Positions 49,919 through 60,520 of a DNA stretch of 64,000 bases are shown here, piece by piece. Position 1 is the stretch's first letter. Every line of letters starts with the position of its first letter. This stretch comes from Linepithema humile (lineage: Eukaryota > Arthropoda > Insecta > Hymenoptera > Formicidae): assembly GCF_040581485.1 (NCBI RefSeq), contig NC_090131.1:24192532-24256531 (forward strand), read 5' to 3'. The notes under the pieces were generated by a model. The model did no database searches. It was not told where the DNA came from and worked only from the letters and a program-made list of their open reading frames with translations. A program made the translations under genes and the position numbers.

Positions 49919-50252
49919 ATGTTCGTGAACCTAGCATATCATTTTCCAGCAGATCAAAAATAAAAGAGAGTTCTTGTCGCATGCAGTCGAGTTCTATAGT
50001 TCCTTATAGTTTTTAGTAATAGTTCTGGTGATTTTATCCAAAAAAACACCAATCGAAAAAATGATCTGCTAACTTCCCGTAGCAGATCATTTTCTAGCAG
50101 ATCAAAAATAAAAGAGAGTTCTTGTCGCATGCAGTCGAGTTCTATAGTTCCTGATAGTTTTTAATGATAGTTCTGGTGATTTTATAAAAAAAAACACCGA
50201 TCGAAAAAAATGATCTGCTACGGAAAGTTAGCAGATAAAAAATAGAGGACAC

Positions 50253-51148
50253 TGAACATATATGTGATATGCTGGCCGTATATTGATAGTTCTGTTGATA
50301 ATTAAAGAGTTTTCGTGTAGTTCTGAGCCAGTACATTGCTTTTCCAAAGAGTTCTGACGACTAAAATAATTAGAAAATTTTTTAAACAATTATTTTACCC
50401 GAAAAACACGCATTTTTGAGTATATGTGTGATATGCTGGCCGTATATTGATAGTTCTGTTAATAATTAAAGAGTTTTCGTGTAGTTCTGGGCAAGTACAT
50501 TGCTTTTCCAAAAAGTTCTGACGACTAAAATAATTAGAAAATTTTTTAAACAATTATTTTACCCGAAAAACGCGCATTTTTGAGCATATGTGTGATATGC
50601 TGGCCGTATATTGATAGTTCTGTTAATAATTAAAGAGTTTTCGTGTAGTTCTGGGCAAGTACATTGCTTTTCCAAAGAGTTCTGACGACTAAAATAATTA
50701 AAAAATTTTTTAAACAATTATTTTACCCGAAAAACACGCATTTTTGAGTATATGTGTGATATGCTGGCCGTATATTAATAGTTCTGTTAATAATTAAAGA
50801 GTTTTCGTGTAGTTCTGGGCAAGTACATTGCTTTTCCAAAGAGTTCTGACGACTAAAATAATTAGAAAATTTTTTAAACAATTATTTTACCCGAAAAACA
50901 CGCATTTTTGAGTATATGTGTGATATGCTGGCCGTATATTAATAGTTCTGTTAATAATTAAAGAGTTTTCGTGTAGTTCTGGGCAAATACATTGCTTTTC
51001 CAAAGAGTTCTGACGACTAAAATAATTAGAAAATTTTTTAAACAATTAATTTACCCGAAAAACGCGCATTTTTGAGCATATGTGTGATATGCTGGCCGCA
51101 TATTGATAGTTCTGCTAAAAATTAGACAGTTCTCTTCTAGTTCTGTTT
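50253..51148 (+). repeat. 164-bp tandem repeats, left arm
   Basis: Unit starts at 50253, 50417, 50581, 50745, 50909 and 51073 (partial). The spacing is exactly 164 bp each time. Each unit contains GATATGCTGGCCG, three AGTTCT hexamers and TTTTACCCGAAAAAC. Confidence 0.95.
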
Positions 51149-53238
51149 TCTAATTATTTTAGTCGTCAGAACTCTTTGGAAAAGCAATGTACTTGCCCAG
51201 AACTACACGAAAACTCTTTAATTATTAACAGAACTATTAATATACGGCCAGCATATCACACATATACTCAAAAATGCGTGTTTTTCGGGTAAAATAATTG
51301 TTTAAAAAATTTTCTAATTATTTTAGTCGTCAGAACTCTTTGGAAAAGCAATGTACTTGCCCAGAACTACACGAAAACTCTTTAATTATTAACAGAACTA
51401 TCAATATACGGCCAGCATATCACACATATACTCAAAAATGCGTGTTTTTCGGGTAAAATAATTGTTTAAAAAATTTTCTAATTATTTTAGTCGTCAGAAC
51501 TCTTTGAAAAAGCAATTTACTTGTCCAGAACTACACGAAAACTCTTTAATTATTAACAGAACTATTAATATACGGCCAGCATATCACACATATACTCAAA
51601 AATGCGTGTTTTTCGGGTAAAATAATTGTTTCAAAAATTTTCTAATTATTTTAGTCGTCAGAACTCTTTAGAAAAACAATGAACTCGCCCAGAACTAGAA
51701 GAGAACTGTCTAATTTTTAGCAGAACTATCAATATGCGGCCAGCATATCACACATATGCTCAAAAATGCGCGTTTTTCGGGTAAATTAATTGTTTAAAAA
51801 ATTTTCTAATTATTTTAGTCGTCAGAACTCTTTGGAAAAGCAATGTACTTGCCCAGAACTATACGAAAACTCTTTAATTATTAACAGAACTATTAATATA
51901 CGGCCAGCATATCACACATATACTCAAAAATGCGTGTTTTTCGGGTAAAATAATTGTTTAAAAAATTTTCTAATTATTTTAGTCGTCAGAACTCTTTGGA
52001 AAAGCAATGTACTTGCCCAGAACTACACGAAAACTCTTTAATTATTAACAGAACTATCAATATACGGCCAGCATATCACACATATGCTCAAAAATGCGCG
52101 TTTTTCGGGTAAAATAATTGTTTAAAAAATTTTCTAATTATTTTAGTCGTCAGAACTTTTTGGAAAAGCAATGTACTTGCCCAGAACTACACGAAAACTC
52201 TTTAATTATTAACAGAACTATCAATATACGGCCAGCATATCACACATATACTCAAAAATGCGTGTTTTTCGGGTAAAATAATTGTTTAAAAAATTTTCTA
52301 ATTATTTTAGTCGTCAGAACTCTTTGGAAAAGCAATGTACTCGCCCAGAACTAGAAGAGAACTGTCTAATTTTTAGCAGAACTATCAATATGCGGCCAGC
52401 ATATCACACATATGCTCAAAAATGCGCGTTTTTCGGGTAAAATAATTGTTTAAAAAATTTTCTAATTATTTTAGTCGTCAGAACTTTTTGGAAAAGCAAT
52501 GTACTTGCCCAGAACTACACGAAAACTCTTTAATTATTAACAGAACTATCAATATACGGCCAGCATATCACACATATACTCAAAAATGCGTGTTTTTCGG
52601 GTAAAATAATTGTTTAAAAAATTTTCTAATTATTTTAGTCGTCAGAACTCTTTGGAAAAGCAATGTACTTGCCCAGAACTACACGAAAACTCTTTAATTA
52701 TTAACAGAACTATTAATATACGGCCAGCATATCACACATATACTCAAAAATGCGTGTTTTTCGGGTAAAATAATTGTTTAAAAAATTTTCTAATTATTTT
52801 AGTCGTCAGAACTCTTTGGAAAAGCAATGTACTTGCCCAGAACTACACGAAAACTCTTTAATTATTAACAGAACTATCAATATACGGCCAGCATATCACA
52901 CATATGCTCAAAAATGCGCGTTTTTCGGGTAAAATAATTGTTTAAAAAATTTTCTAATTATTTTAGTCGTCAGAACTTTTTGGAAAAGCAATGTACTTGC
53001 CCAGAACTACACGAAAACTCTTTAATTATTAACAGAACTATCAATATACGGCCAGCATATCACACATATACTCAAAAATGCGTGTTTTTCGGGTAAAATA
53101 ATTGTTTAAAAAATTTTCTAATTATTTTAGTCGTCAGAACTCTTTGGAAAAGCAATGTACTGGCTCAGAACTACACGAAAACTCTTTAATTATCAACAGA
53201 ACTATCAATATACGGCCAGCATATCACATATATGTTCA
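51149..53238 (-). repeat. 164-bp tandem repeats, right arm (reverse orientation)
   Basis: The CTCA landmark recurs at 51267, 51431, 51595, 51759, 51923, 52087, 52251, 52415, 52579, 52743, 52907 and 53071 (TTCA at 53235), always 164 bp apart. A distinctive variant unit, with AGAACTAGAAGAGAACTGTC, occurs near 51690 and 52346, exactly four units apart. Confidence 0.95.
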
Positions 53239-53572
53239 GTGTCCTCTATTTTTTATCTGCTAACTTTCCGTAGCAGATCATTTTTTTCGATCGGTGTTTT
53301 TTTTTATAAAATCACCAGAACTATCATTAAAAACTATCAGGAACTATAGAACTCGACTGCATGCGACAAGAACTCTCTTTTATTTTTGATCTGCTAGAAA
53401 ATGATCTGCTACGGGAAGTTAGCAGATCATTTTTTCGATTGGTGTTTTTTTGGATAAAATCACCAGAACTATTACTAAAAACTATAAGGAACTATAGAAC
53501 TCGACTGCATGCGACAAGAACTCTCTTTTATTTTTGATCTGCTGGAAAATGATATGCTAGGTTCACGAACAT

Positions 53573-55055
53573 GTTTCCGAGTAATTTATAATCATTAATA
53601 AGTTGCAACAAAAAAGCGTTGTTTATGCAGCGTTATTTATTTTAAAATGCACCTTTAATCAGTTAATAATTTTGCTTTTATTTAACATTTTTATAGTAAT
53701 TGCGTGTATGTATTATATTTATCATTACATATTTAATCCAGTAAACAAAATGTTAGCAATGTTAACAAATTGACAGTAATTGATCAAATTTAATGCTATC
53801 AATCTGATAATATTGCTAACATTCTGCCATTTGTATAAAATATTGTATAAATTCACAAAGTAAATTTTTCAATATTTATTCGTTTTTACTCCTTGATTTC
53901 AAGTCGCTAATTATCCACTTCGATATGCAACAATAATAATAATATTAAATTTATATGTTAATTCTTGATATTTATTTTATTATTGCATAGTTTTGGTTGT
54001 TTTTATCGAACATGGCGATATTATTAAAAACACCATATCATTACAATATCTAGATAATATTCCTTTTTGTGCATTAGTAGTATTATTGCATAGTATTATA
54101 TGCATTATTAGTATAAAAAATATGAAATTAAAAAACTCACCAATTTCGATGTTTTATTTCTGCAATCGCCTGCAACTTTTTCTTCTTCTTCTCTCCTCCT
54201 CCAGAGTTGAAATAATACACTTGTGTTATTTCAAATGTACAAGAAATCATAACCAAAAAAAGCAATTCAAAATCTATTCTATTTATCTGCACTTTAATGC
54301 TTTGAATAAATGTTTTTCTTCTTTTTTCACATCACTCAGAGTTTATTATTTCTTTTACTTTATATTTTAAGTGCTCAAAATAAATAAAAATATGCTAAAA
54401 ATGGAAAATATCAAACAAATGATTGAACTGCACAGCTGATATAAAACTTTGCAAGTGTAAAACAGAGGGACAAACCTGCGCATGCGTAACATGAGCGCTA
54501 TTTAAGATATATCCACACAACTTGCGTAGCACATAATCTTAGGCTTCAGCTGCGTACATATTTACTATAAATTCAATGTATAATTAATTAAATTTTTCAC
54601 GGAACAAAATGGTAAAATAAAGAATACAAAAATTTTTATTAATTAAATAAAAGCTGATATACATAAAATTTATTACCTTGTTACATCTGTAATTAATCTT
54701 ACTTATACACCAATTTGTTGCAATAAATTTAATTGTTCTCATCTCTATAAAATTTATATACTTGATGAAGGAATCAGACGATTGTCCCACATGTTCCGCT
54801 CGTAGGAAATTCTTTCGTCGAAAAGGTCTCGCGACACTGCACAACTTGTATGCGTGCGCATCATTCATGGCGAATCGTGTGGATCCGTTCGTGTGCAGCA
54901 GGCGACACAGTTGACAGCGATAGTGGTTTTTTGGTTTTTCAGTGGTTCGCGCTGCGTTCGAGAAGTTAAGTGTATTTTTCGAGCGCGACAACAAGGGTCG
55001 AGCTCAACTTTCCTCGGAAAAACGTACACATACAGCCGGCAAGACGAAGCTCAAA
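53573..55055. other. Intergenic region between the foldback element and GOLGA7
   Basis: AT-rich up to about 54780, with a small inverted repeat around 53749-53826 (AAAATGTTAGCAAT and ATTGCTAACATTCT). From about 54780 it becomes GC-richer, consistent with the GOLGA7 promoter and 5' UTR. The open frames at 53993-54370 and 54584-54994 show no family features. Confidence 0.55.
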
Positions 55056-56481
55056 ATGCCATTGGTAAGTCCGTCCTTTGCATGGAAGTCCCCTTTTTCT
55101 GGCTGTCATCTCAGCCAAAACACGCTCTTGTCTCGCTCTCCTGCATTGACAATCCGTTCTTCGAAAATGCCTTCTGCTTTTGTCGATTCTTAAATTATAA
55201 GCAATCGTGATGAAACAAGCGGGAACGCGACTGCCAGTCTTCGCGATTTTTGAGGTGAGACCTGGGTGCGGTTTTGTGGTTAGCTACAAATGACATTAAA
55301 AATCAGGGGAAACAGGAGTTTTCGAAGAAGAAAATGGAGATCAAAACACAAGCATTAGGTTTTATTTGATGGACAGTTCATTTAAAAGAGTTTGTTGGAA
55401 GTATCATTTAAAAAGACCAGTTATAACTTATAACAGAAAAGTATGTCAATGTATGCGGGCTTATGCTAATGTTAAACTGTGGCTCCTATCAGTAATAATA
55501 TTTTTTTAATGTTTATTAATTGACAAATTCTAATGTGACAGTATATTAAATACATATTTAAATGTTTTAATGTTTACAAAAAAAGCAAATGAGAGTAACA
55601 GAATTTTTAAGTGGAAGAACTTGAAGATAGTTATGCGATGCATCAATATTGTATTTTACTTTATAGACCGCAAGTTCGAAGAAGTCATTATGCGTACAGA
55701 CCGAAGAGGTTGTTGACGAGAGAAAAGTATGTTAGTGTACAAGAATCCTATATTAATTATCGATATCAACAGTGATGTTTCCATAATTTACTATTTGTCC
55801 AATTAATATCTAAAAGTATATTATATATATGTTACATATTTGTGAAGAATAACCCTGAATACAAACTACAGATTAATAGAATACCCATTTTTTAAACAAT
55901 ATTTCTGAGATAATAGGAAAATACAAGGCTGTATCTTTTCAGGGTAATCACGCTGCCCTCACGCCGCTGGAAGACATGTCCGCGGGACGAGGGCAAGCAG
56001 GTGGAGGGCCTCCTCAGAATTGTCAGAAAGTTTTTATACAGCGTGACTACAGTGATGGCACAATGGTCAAATTTCAAACACGATTTCCAACAGAATTGGA
56101 AAGTAGGGTGAGTATTTTTACATTTTTAATGAAATTTTGAAAGTTAGGAGAAATAAATAAAACATATTTATGATGTATTTTCCGATTTAGTTGGATAGAC
56201 AATTGTTTGAGTACACGATCAATCAGTTGAATAACTACTTTGCGGAAGCGGAGCGTGCTAGTTGTTCTACTTACTGCGAGAGCTGCCTATACTGTCTCAC
56301 GGGTTATCTGATAAGTATATGCACCGAGACGCATTATGAAAAGTGTCTGCGCAAAGTTGCCAAATTTGTCAGCGAGCAGAACGATCGAGTGTATAAGCCG
56401 CGTGGCCTCTTGTTAACGGATCCAACGACTCGTGGACTCAGGCTAATAGAGATCTCGGTACTGGATAGACCTGCGTCGTGA
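55056..56481 (+). CDS. GOLGA7: GOLGA7 / ERF4-like palmitoyltransferase cofactor
   Basis: The model uses exons 55056-55064, 55943-56107 and 56191-56481, giving 154 residues. The core KVFIQRDYSDGTMVKFQTRF, PTELESRLDRQLFEYTINQL, ETHYEKCLRKVAKFVSEQN and GLLLTDPTTRGLRLIEI match human GOLGA7 (137 residues) along its length. Cys90 and Cys93 in CLYC correspond to the palmitoylated cysteines of the family. Known role: a peripheral Golgi protein that stabilises the DHHC9 palmitoyltransferase, which modifies Ras. The start is uncertain: the 9-nt first exon (M-P-L before a GTAAGT donor) joins in frame, the frame stays open upstream of it, and ATG 55976 inside the second exon could be used instead. The extra N-terminal 20-30 residues relative to human depend on this choice. 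Confidence 0.88.
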
Positions 56482-58834
56482 CTGCATATTAGCCGATCCA
56501 GGGAGTTCTTCATGTGACCCGCCGCGCAGCAATCCGGATATTATCTTGCCAGAATCACGGACATGCACGTGCTTGTGAGTGTCTTTCAGCGTAATTACGG
56601 GGCTTACCGGCTGGTTTGAGCCAGTTGTACAAAGTGCGGCAATCCTAAAATGTTTGAGAAAAATCAATTCTTCGTCAACGATGATATCTTATAGGCCGCA
56701 AACCACTCAGGTGCACAATGAGCTGGATTTCTCTCGCTGTCGGGTCAAGCCTTTTCCTTAGTCCTAAGAGATAAATAGATTGATACATTGGGCAGATGTA
56801 ATATGTGTGTGGAAACCCACGGAATATGGGGGATACGTATTGCGGGAATGTACATGATTGATTCGTGGAGATTTCATTCTAGATTTATCTGTTGAACTAA
56901 TTATATAATAAAAAACTGATATACAAGGTTGGTCTAATTGCAGCAAGAGAGTCCCGCGTTTATTGGCATTTGTGGTACTTCAATTCTAAGTGATAGCTCC
57001 TACAATCTCGAGGGAGGGCGTGCATCAAAGCGCGTGGATGTGTAACAAAGGTGTGCCGTGGCACTTCTATAAGTTCAATTTTCTATATGCGTACAGAAAA
57101 TATAACATACGAAAGTATATGAGGTATGCACGGCGAATCAGGGTGCGGAGAAAAACATGACTTTGTCGTTCGCATTTTTGCATGTAGTTAAACGACGCAA
57201 GTTATTTTGCGCGAGCCGCTACGTTGATTCGTCATGTACACGATGGGGTCTACATATTTTTTTACTGTTCATTTATGACTTTATCGTATCATCTGCATTT
57301 AATTAATGAGACGTGAATGGGATGCGTGTCTGCGTGAATTATTTATGCGATGATGGCATTCGATATTAGTATTTCTGCACATATTATGTTTTAGTTCTAT
57401 CAAAAAACCGAACTGAAAACTATAGCTCCAATGATTTTCGTTCTCGATAAACATTTACACAAATGGATCTAAGTTTTTCTTATCTTCCGCGATGTATCTT
57501 CCATTGCGCTTGTGTATCCGCATGCAGAAGCATAAGTCATTTCGCATACGTATGTACACCGAATGAGATATCTTGTTTATCGCGCGAATGGATGTCTCGC
57601 GTCAACAAAGAAGATAGATTCGATCGAAATTACTGGCACAAACACTTGTTGCACTAAAGAAACCCGAGGATTGGCTAAGAAAAAAAAATGTTATATAAAA
57701 GCGACGATATAAAGCAAAATGTGAAACGTAGATTACGTTCAATCAATCGGCATTGTGATCAAGGATAAGCCGGAACCATTTGCGATGCATTTGCGATGCG
57801 AAATTTCGTATGCCGCTTTAGTCTGCTCTCCGAATCGAAACTGGAGGACTATCGCCCGTTGCCTATTGTTGCCAGTCTCCGTTCGTGAGTTCTTGGTGTC
57901 CGCTCGCCATGCTGGATGCCTTCTATTCCGTTCCTGTTAATTAGTTGTAAATGACAGTGATCTCTAACGATACAACGACGCAACACCATGTCTAGTTTTT
58001 AATTAATTAATTAATTTCTATCACGCGCTTTGGAAGCCTAAAACATTGTAACATGTAATGGTAAGTGCTGTTAGAAACAGCGCGAATTTTGATTTGAGTG
58101 CAATATTATATTATTTTTATCATCGCGGCATCGCATGTAATGGCAAACGATCTCTCTCGTTCTTGATCACAATGTGCGCGGAGCCTGTCCGACGTTGTAA
58201 TGCGACGTATTGCTGAAAGAATCTTGCCAAAAAGCGTGTCACTGCCTCGACGTACGATTTCTAGGCGCGGGAGAGCGTCGTTGAAGAAACTTCGTACGAG
58301 ATCATCGAAGACAGAAGACTAAAAAAATCCGTTTTCTGAAATTGGATGGAAGAAGCAATTTCAGAAGCGGGAAACGACAAGAAGGGGATCTCCTGGGGAA
58401 TTGTAGAGAATTTCCGAATTCTTTTGGACGTCGCAATATTACGTCCTAGGACTCTGACTGCATGCAATACGCATGTTTGCATATAATGTACATATAGCGG
58501 ATTAATCGTCGACATACGGAGTATCGAAGCAAAAAAGAAGTAAATCGTTTGTTACACTTAATTTAATTTAGTAGGACCAATATTGGATTGATGATCCGTA
58601 ATTGTAAAGGATACCATCGTACGAGTGTAATTTCTAAATGTTTTAATAATAAAAACGGCGTAAATATATTAATATATATATATAAATATATATATATCCT
58701 TGGAGATCAATCCTTGATTTTTTCGATGATTTTATGCCTAATTAATATAAAAAAATCGAAATATAAGAAATCACTGATTACAACGGAAGATTGCGTAGCT
58801 TAACATTACGTATAGTTTAAGCGACAATTATATT
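56482..58834. other. Downstream region of GOLGA7, no recognised gene
   Basis: The first 450 bp is probably GOLGA7 3' UTR (AATAAA near 56906). The rest is mixed-composition DNA with CG-richer patches at about 57050-57250 and 58180-58460, and a TA run at about 58670-58696. I see no protein family on either strand. Confidence 0.5.
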
Positions 58835-60520
58835 TTTTGCAATAATGTATTATATTGACCATTTTTAATATGTACAAAACATTTTAAATATTATTTTTGC
58901 ATTCAATAGTAGCTTTTGTTGGACTTTTTGTATGTCTTTATTTTTTTCTTCGTTCCTTTTTCTTCGTTCCACTTTAAAAAATAAATGTGTATTGTTTTAG
59001 ATTAAGTGCGGAAAGTGTAATTATAGAACAGACGAAATTTTTGCGATATTATTGGTTACAGTAAAACGGACAAAATTAGAACAGACGCAATTTTTGTAAT
59101 ATGATTGGTTCGTTAGAATTCCAATTATGACTCTTCAATAAGTTTGAAATAACGGTTTGTCATAGAACGCGCCGTAATGGCTCACGCTCACATTCTAATC
59201 GCTCCCAGTCGTATTTCTCGCGCTTGTAAGTTTAAAAAAAGTGAGTCTCGCGTATGAAGAATTGTCGGAGGTATCTCGCAAAGCGTTCTTTATGACGTGA
59301 ACATGGTAAGCAATTGTTATTTTACATTGATATTGTGATTTTGATGCCCACGATCTAATCGATTGCGTCGCGACAGTTGCGAGGTTGGATTTGATCGTTT
59401 CTGTATTTTCATGATTGTAGTTCTCTAAAAGTGAATTTCACGCATATTGGAAATTTCTCGTGAAATAGTTGTCGTAACACGAACCCTGTATATGGCTATT
59501 ACAGATTAGTGCTGTGATTTCGACATTTGCGATTTCGTCCGTGTGTCTGAAGTCAATTGAATTCTGCATATTTCTTGACCATTATTTTCTCGTCGGAATG
59601 CAGCAAGCATGCGACAACAATCATTGTCAGGTATGTACATTTTGTCATTCAGAGTTAGCTGCGTTGATTATGTTTATTGCAATAATACGCTATGTTGATT
59701 ATTTCTAATATTAAATAAAACATTTTGAATTTTATTGTTGTTTAGTAGCTCTGTTTGTTTAGTTGCATTTTTAATTGTATTTATTGTCTCTTTTCGCTCT
59801 TTTCTCTTCCAAAGTATAAATGCACGCTCATTTCGTATTCAATGCAGAAAGTGCAATTAAAACAAACGGAACAAATATTGCGATGCGAAGCTCGTCGCTT
59901 TAATCGTTTCGATTTAAGAATCGCAAGATGGCTCTTCGATCTGGAATAGCAAAGTCACGGAACGCGCCGCGGAGACTCGCAGAGTTGCATTCGAGTTGCT
60001 TCGTATATTTCTCGGGATTATAACTGTCCAAAAGTAAATCTCGCGCACGAAAAAGCGTTGAAAGTGTCTCGTAAAGTGTTCGTCGTGATGTGGGCGCGAT
60101 GTGCAATCGTTATTATACGCCGATATCGCGACTTCGTTGTCTCTCCGTTCTGCATATCCGAGATCGAGCGCGCCGCGACGAATGGCGGAGTTGCATTTGA
60201 ATCGTTTTGTATTTTCGCGAATGTTGCGAGTTTGAAAGTGAATCAGTACGCGAAATGAAACGCGCGCGAAAAATTATCGCGAGTGTATTATAGTGTTGGA
60301 TTTTCTTGGACTCATAACGCACATAACCGCAAATATGTGCCAATGTAGCGGTTTCGGCGTCAGAAGCTTTCTACTTCAACTGCTTTCTACTTCTGCGTGC
60401 CTGGAATTGTCCGAAATCATCTTTATATATTTCCTATGGCCGTTATGCAGCTTTCAAATGCAGTGAAGGAACGCTTGGTCCACGATCATCACTAGGCAAG
60501 TACATGCATGTCATTTTGAA
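58835..60520. repeat. Diverged tandem duplication, period about 0.8 kb
   Basis: Blocks beginning GCAATAATGTATTATATTGA at 58839 and GCAATAATACGCTATGTTGA at 59679 are exactly 840 bp apart and continue to correspond (TAAAACATTTTGAAT; AAAGTG.AATTA.AACA). CG-rich blocks around 59240-59340 and 60035-60145, and around 59350-59450 and 60150-60260, also correspond. A third, weaker match begins near 60490. No conserved reading frame spans the copies. Confidence 0.6.

Larger units (their letters stand above)
49919..53572. mobile_element. Giant foldback transposon with 164-bp tandem-repeat arms
   Basis: The two ends are exact complements beginning ATGTTCGTGAACCTAGCATA. Each terminal block is 334 bp (49919-50252 and 53239-53572). 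It contains two direct copies of a roughly 140-bp sequence with GATCTGCTA palindromes. Inside, the left arm has five full 164-bp units plus a partial one (50253 to about 51148). The right arm has a 122-bp partial unit and twelve full units in reverse (to 53238). There is virtually no loop. The 64-codon frames at mirror positions in the two arms translate identically, so the arms there are the same at protein level. No transposase is present, so it is nonautonomous. The architecture and 9-bp target duplication match Foldback-type elements; family membership is inferred. Confidence 0.88.

Noticed and set aside
50142..50336. 64-residue frame repeated identically at 53155-53349
   Set aside because: The frame lies in mirror positions of the foldback arms, in repeat DNA with AT-driven composition; it is useful as evidence of arm identity, not as a gene.
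50253..53238. Possible CRISPR or satellite array
   Set aside because: The 164-bp units abut with no variable spacers, flip orientation at a centre and sit inside terminal inverted repeats, so they are transposon arms, not a CRISPR array or a centromeric satellite.
53993..54370. 125-residue plus-strand frame
   Set aside because: Ile/Phe/Leu-rich translation of AT-rich DNA with no family resemblance.
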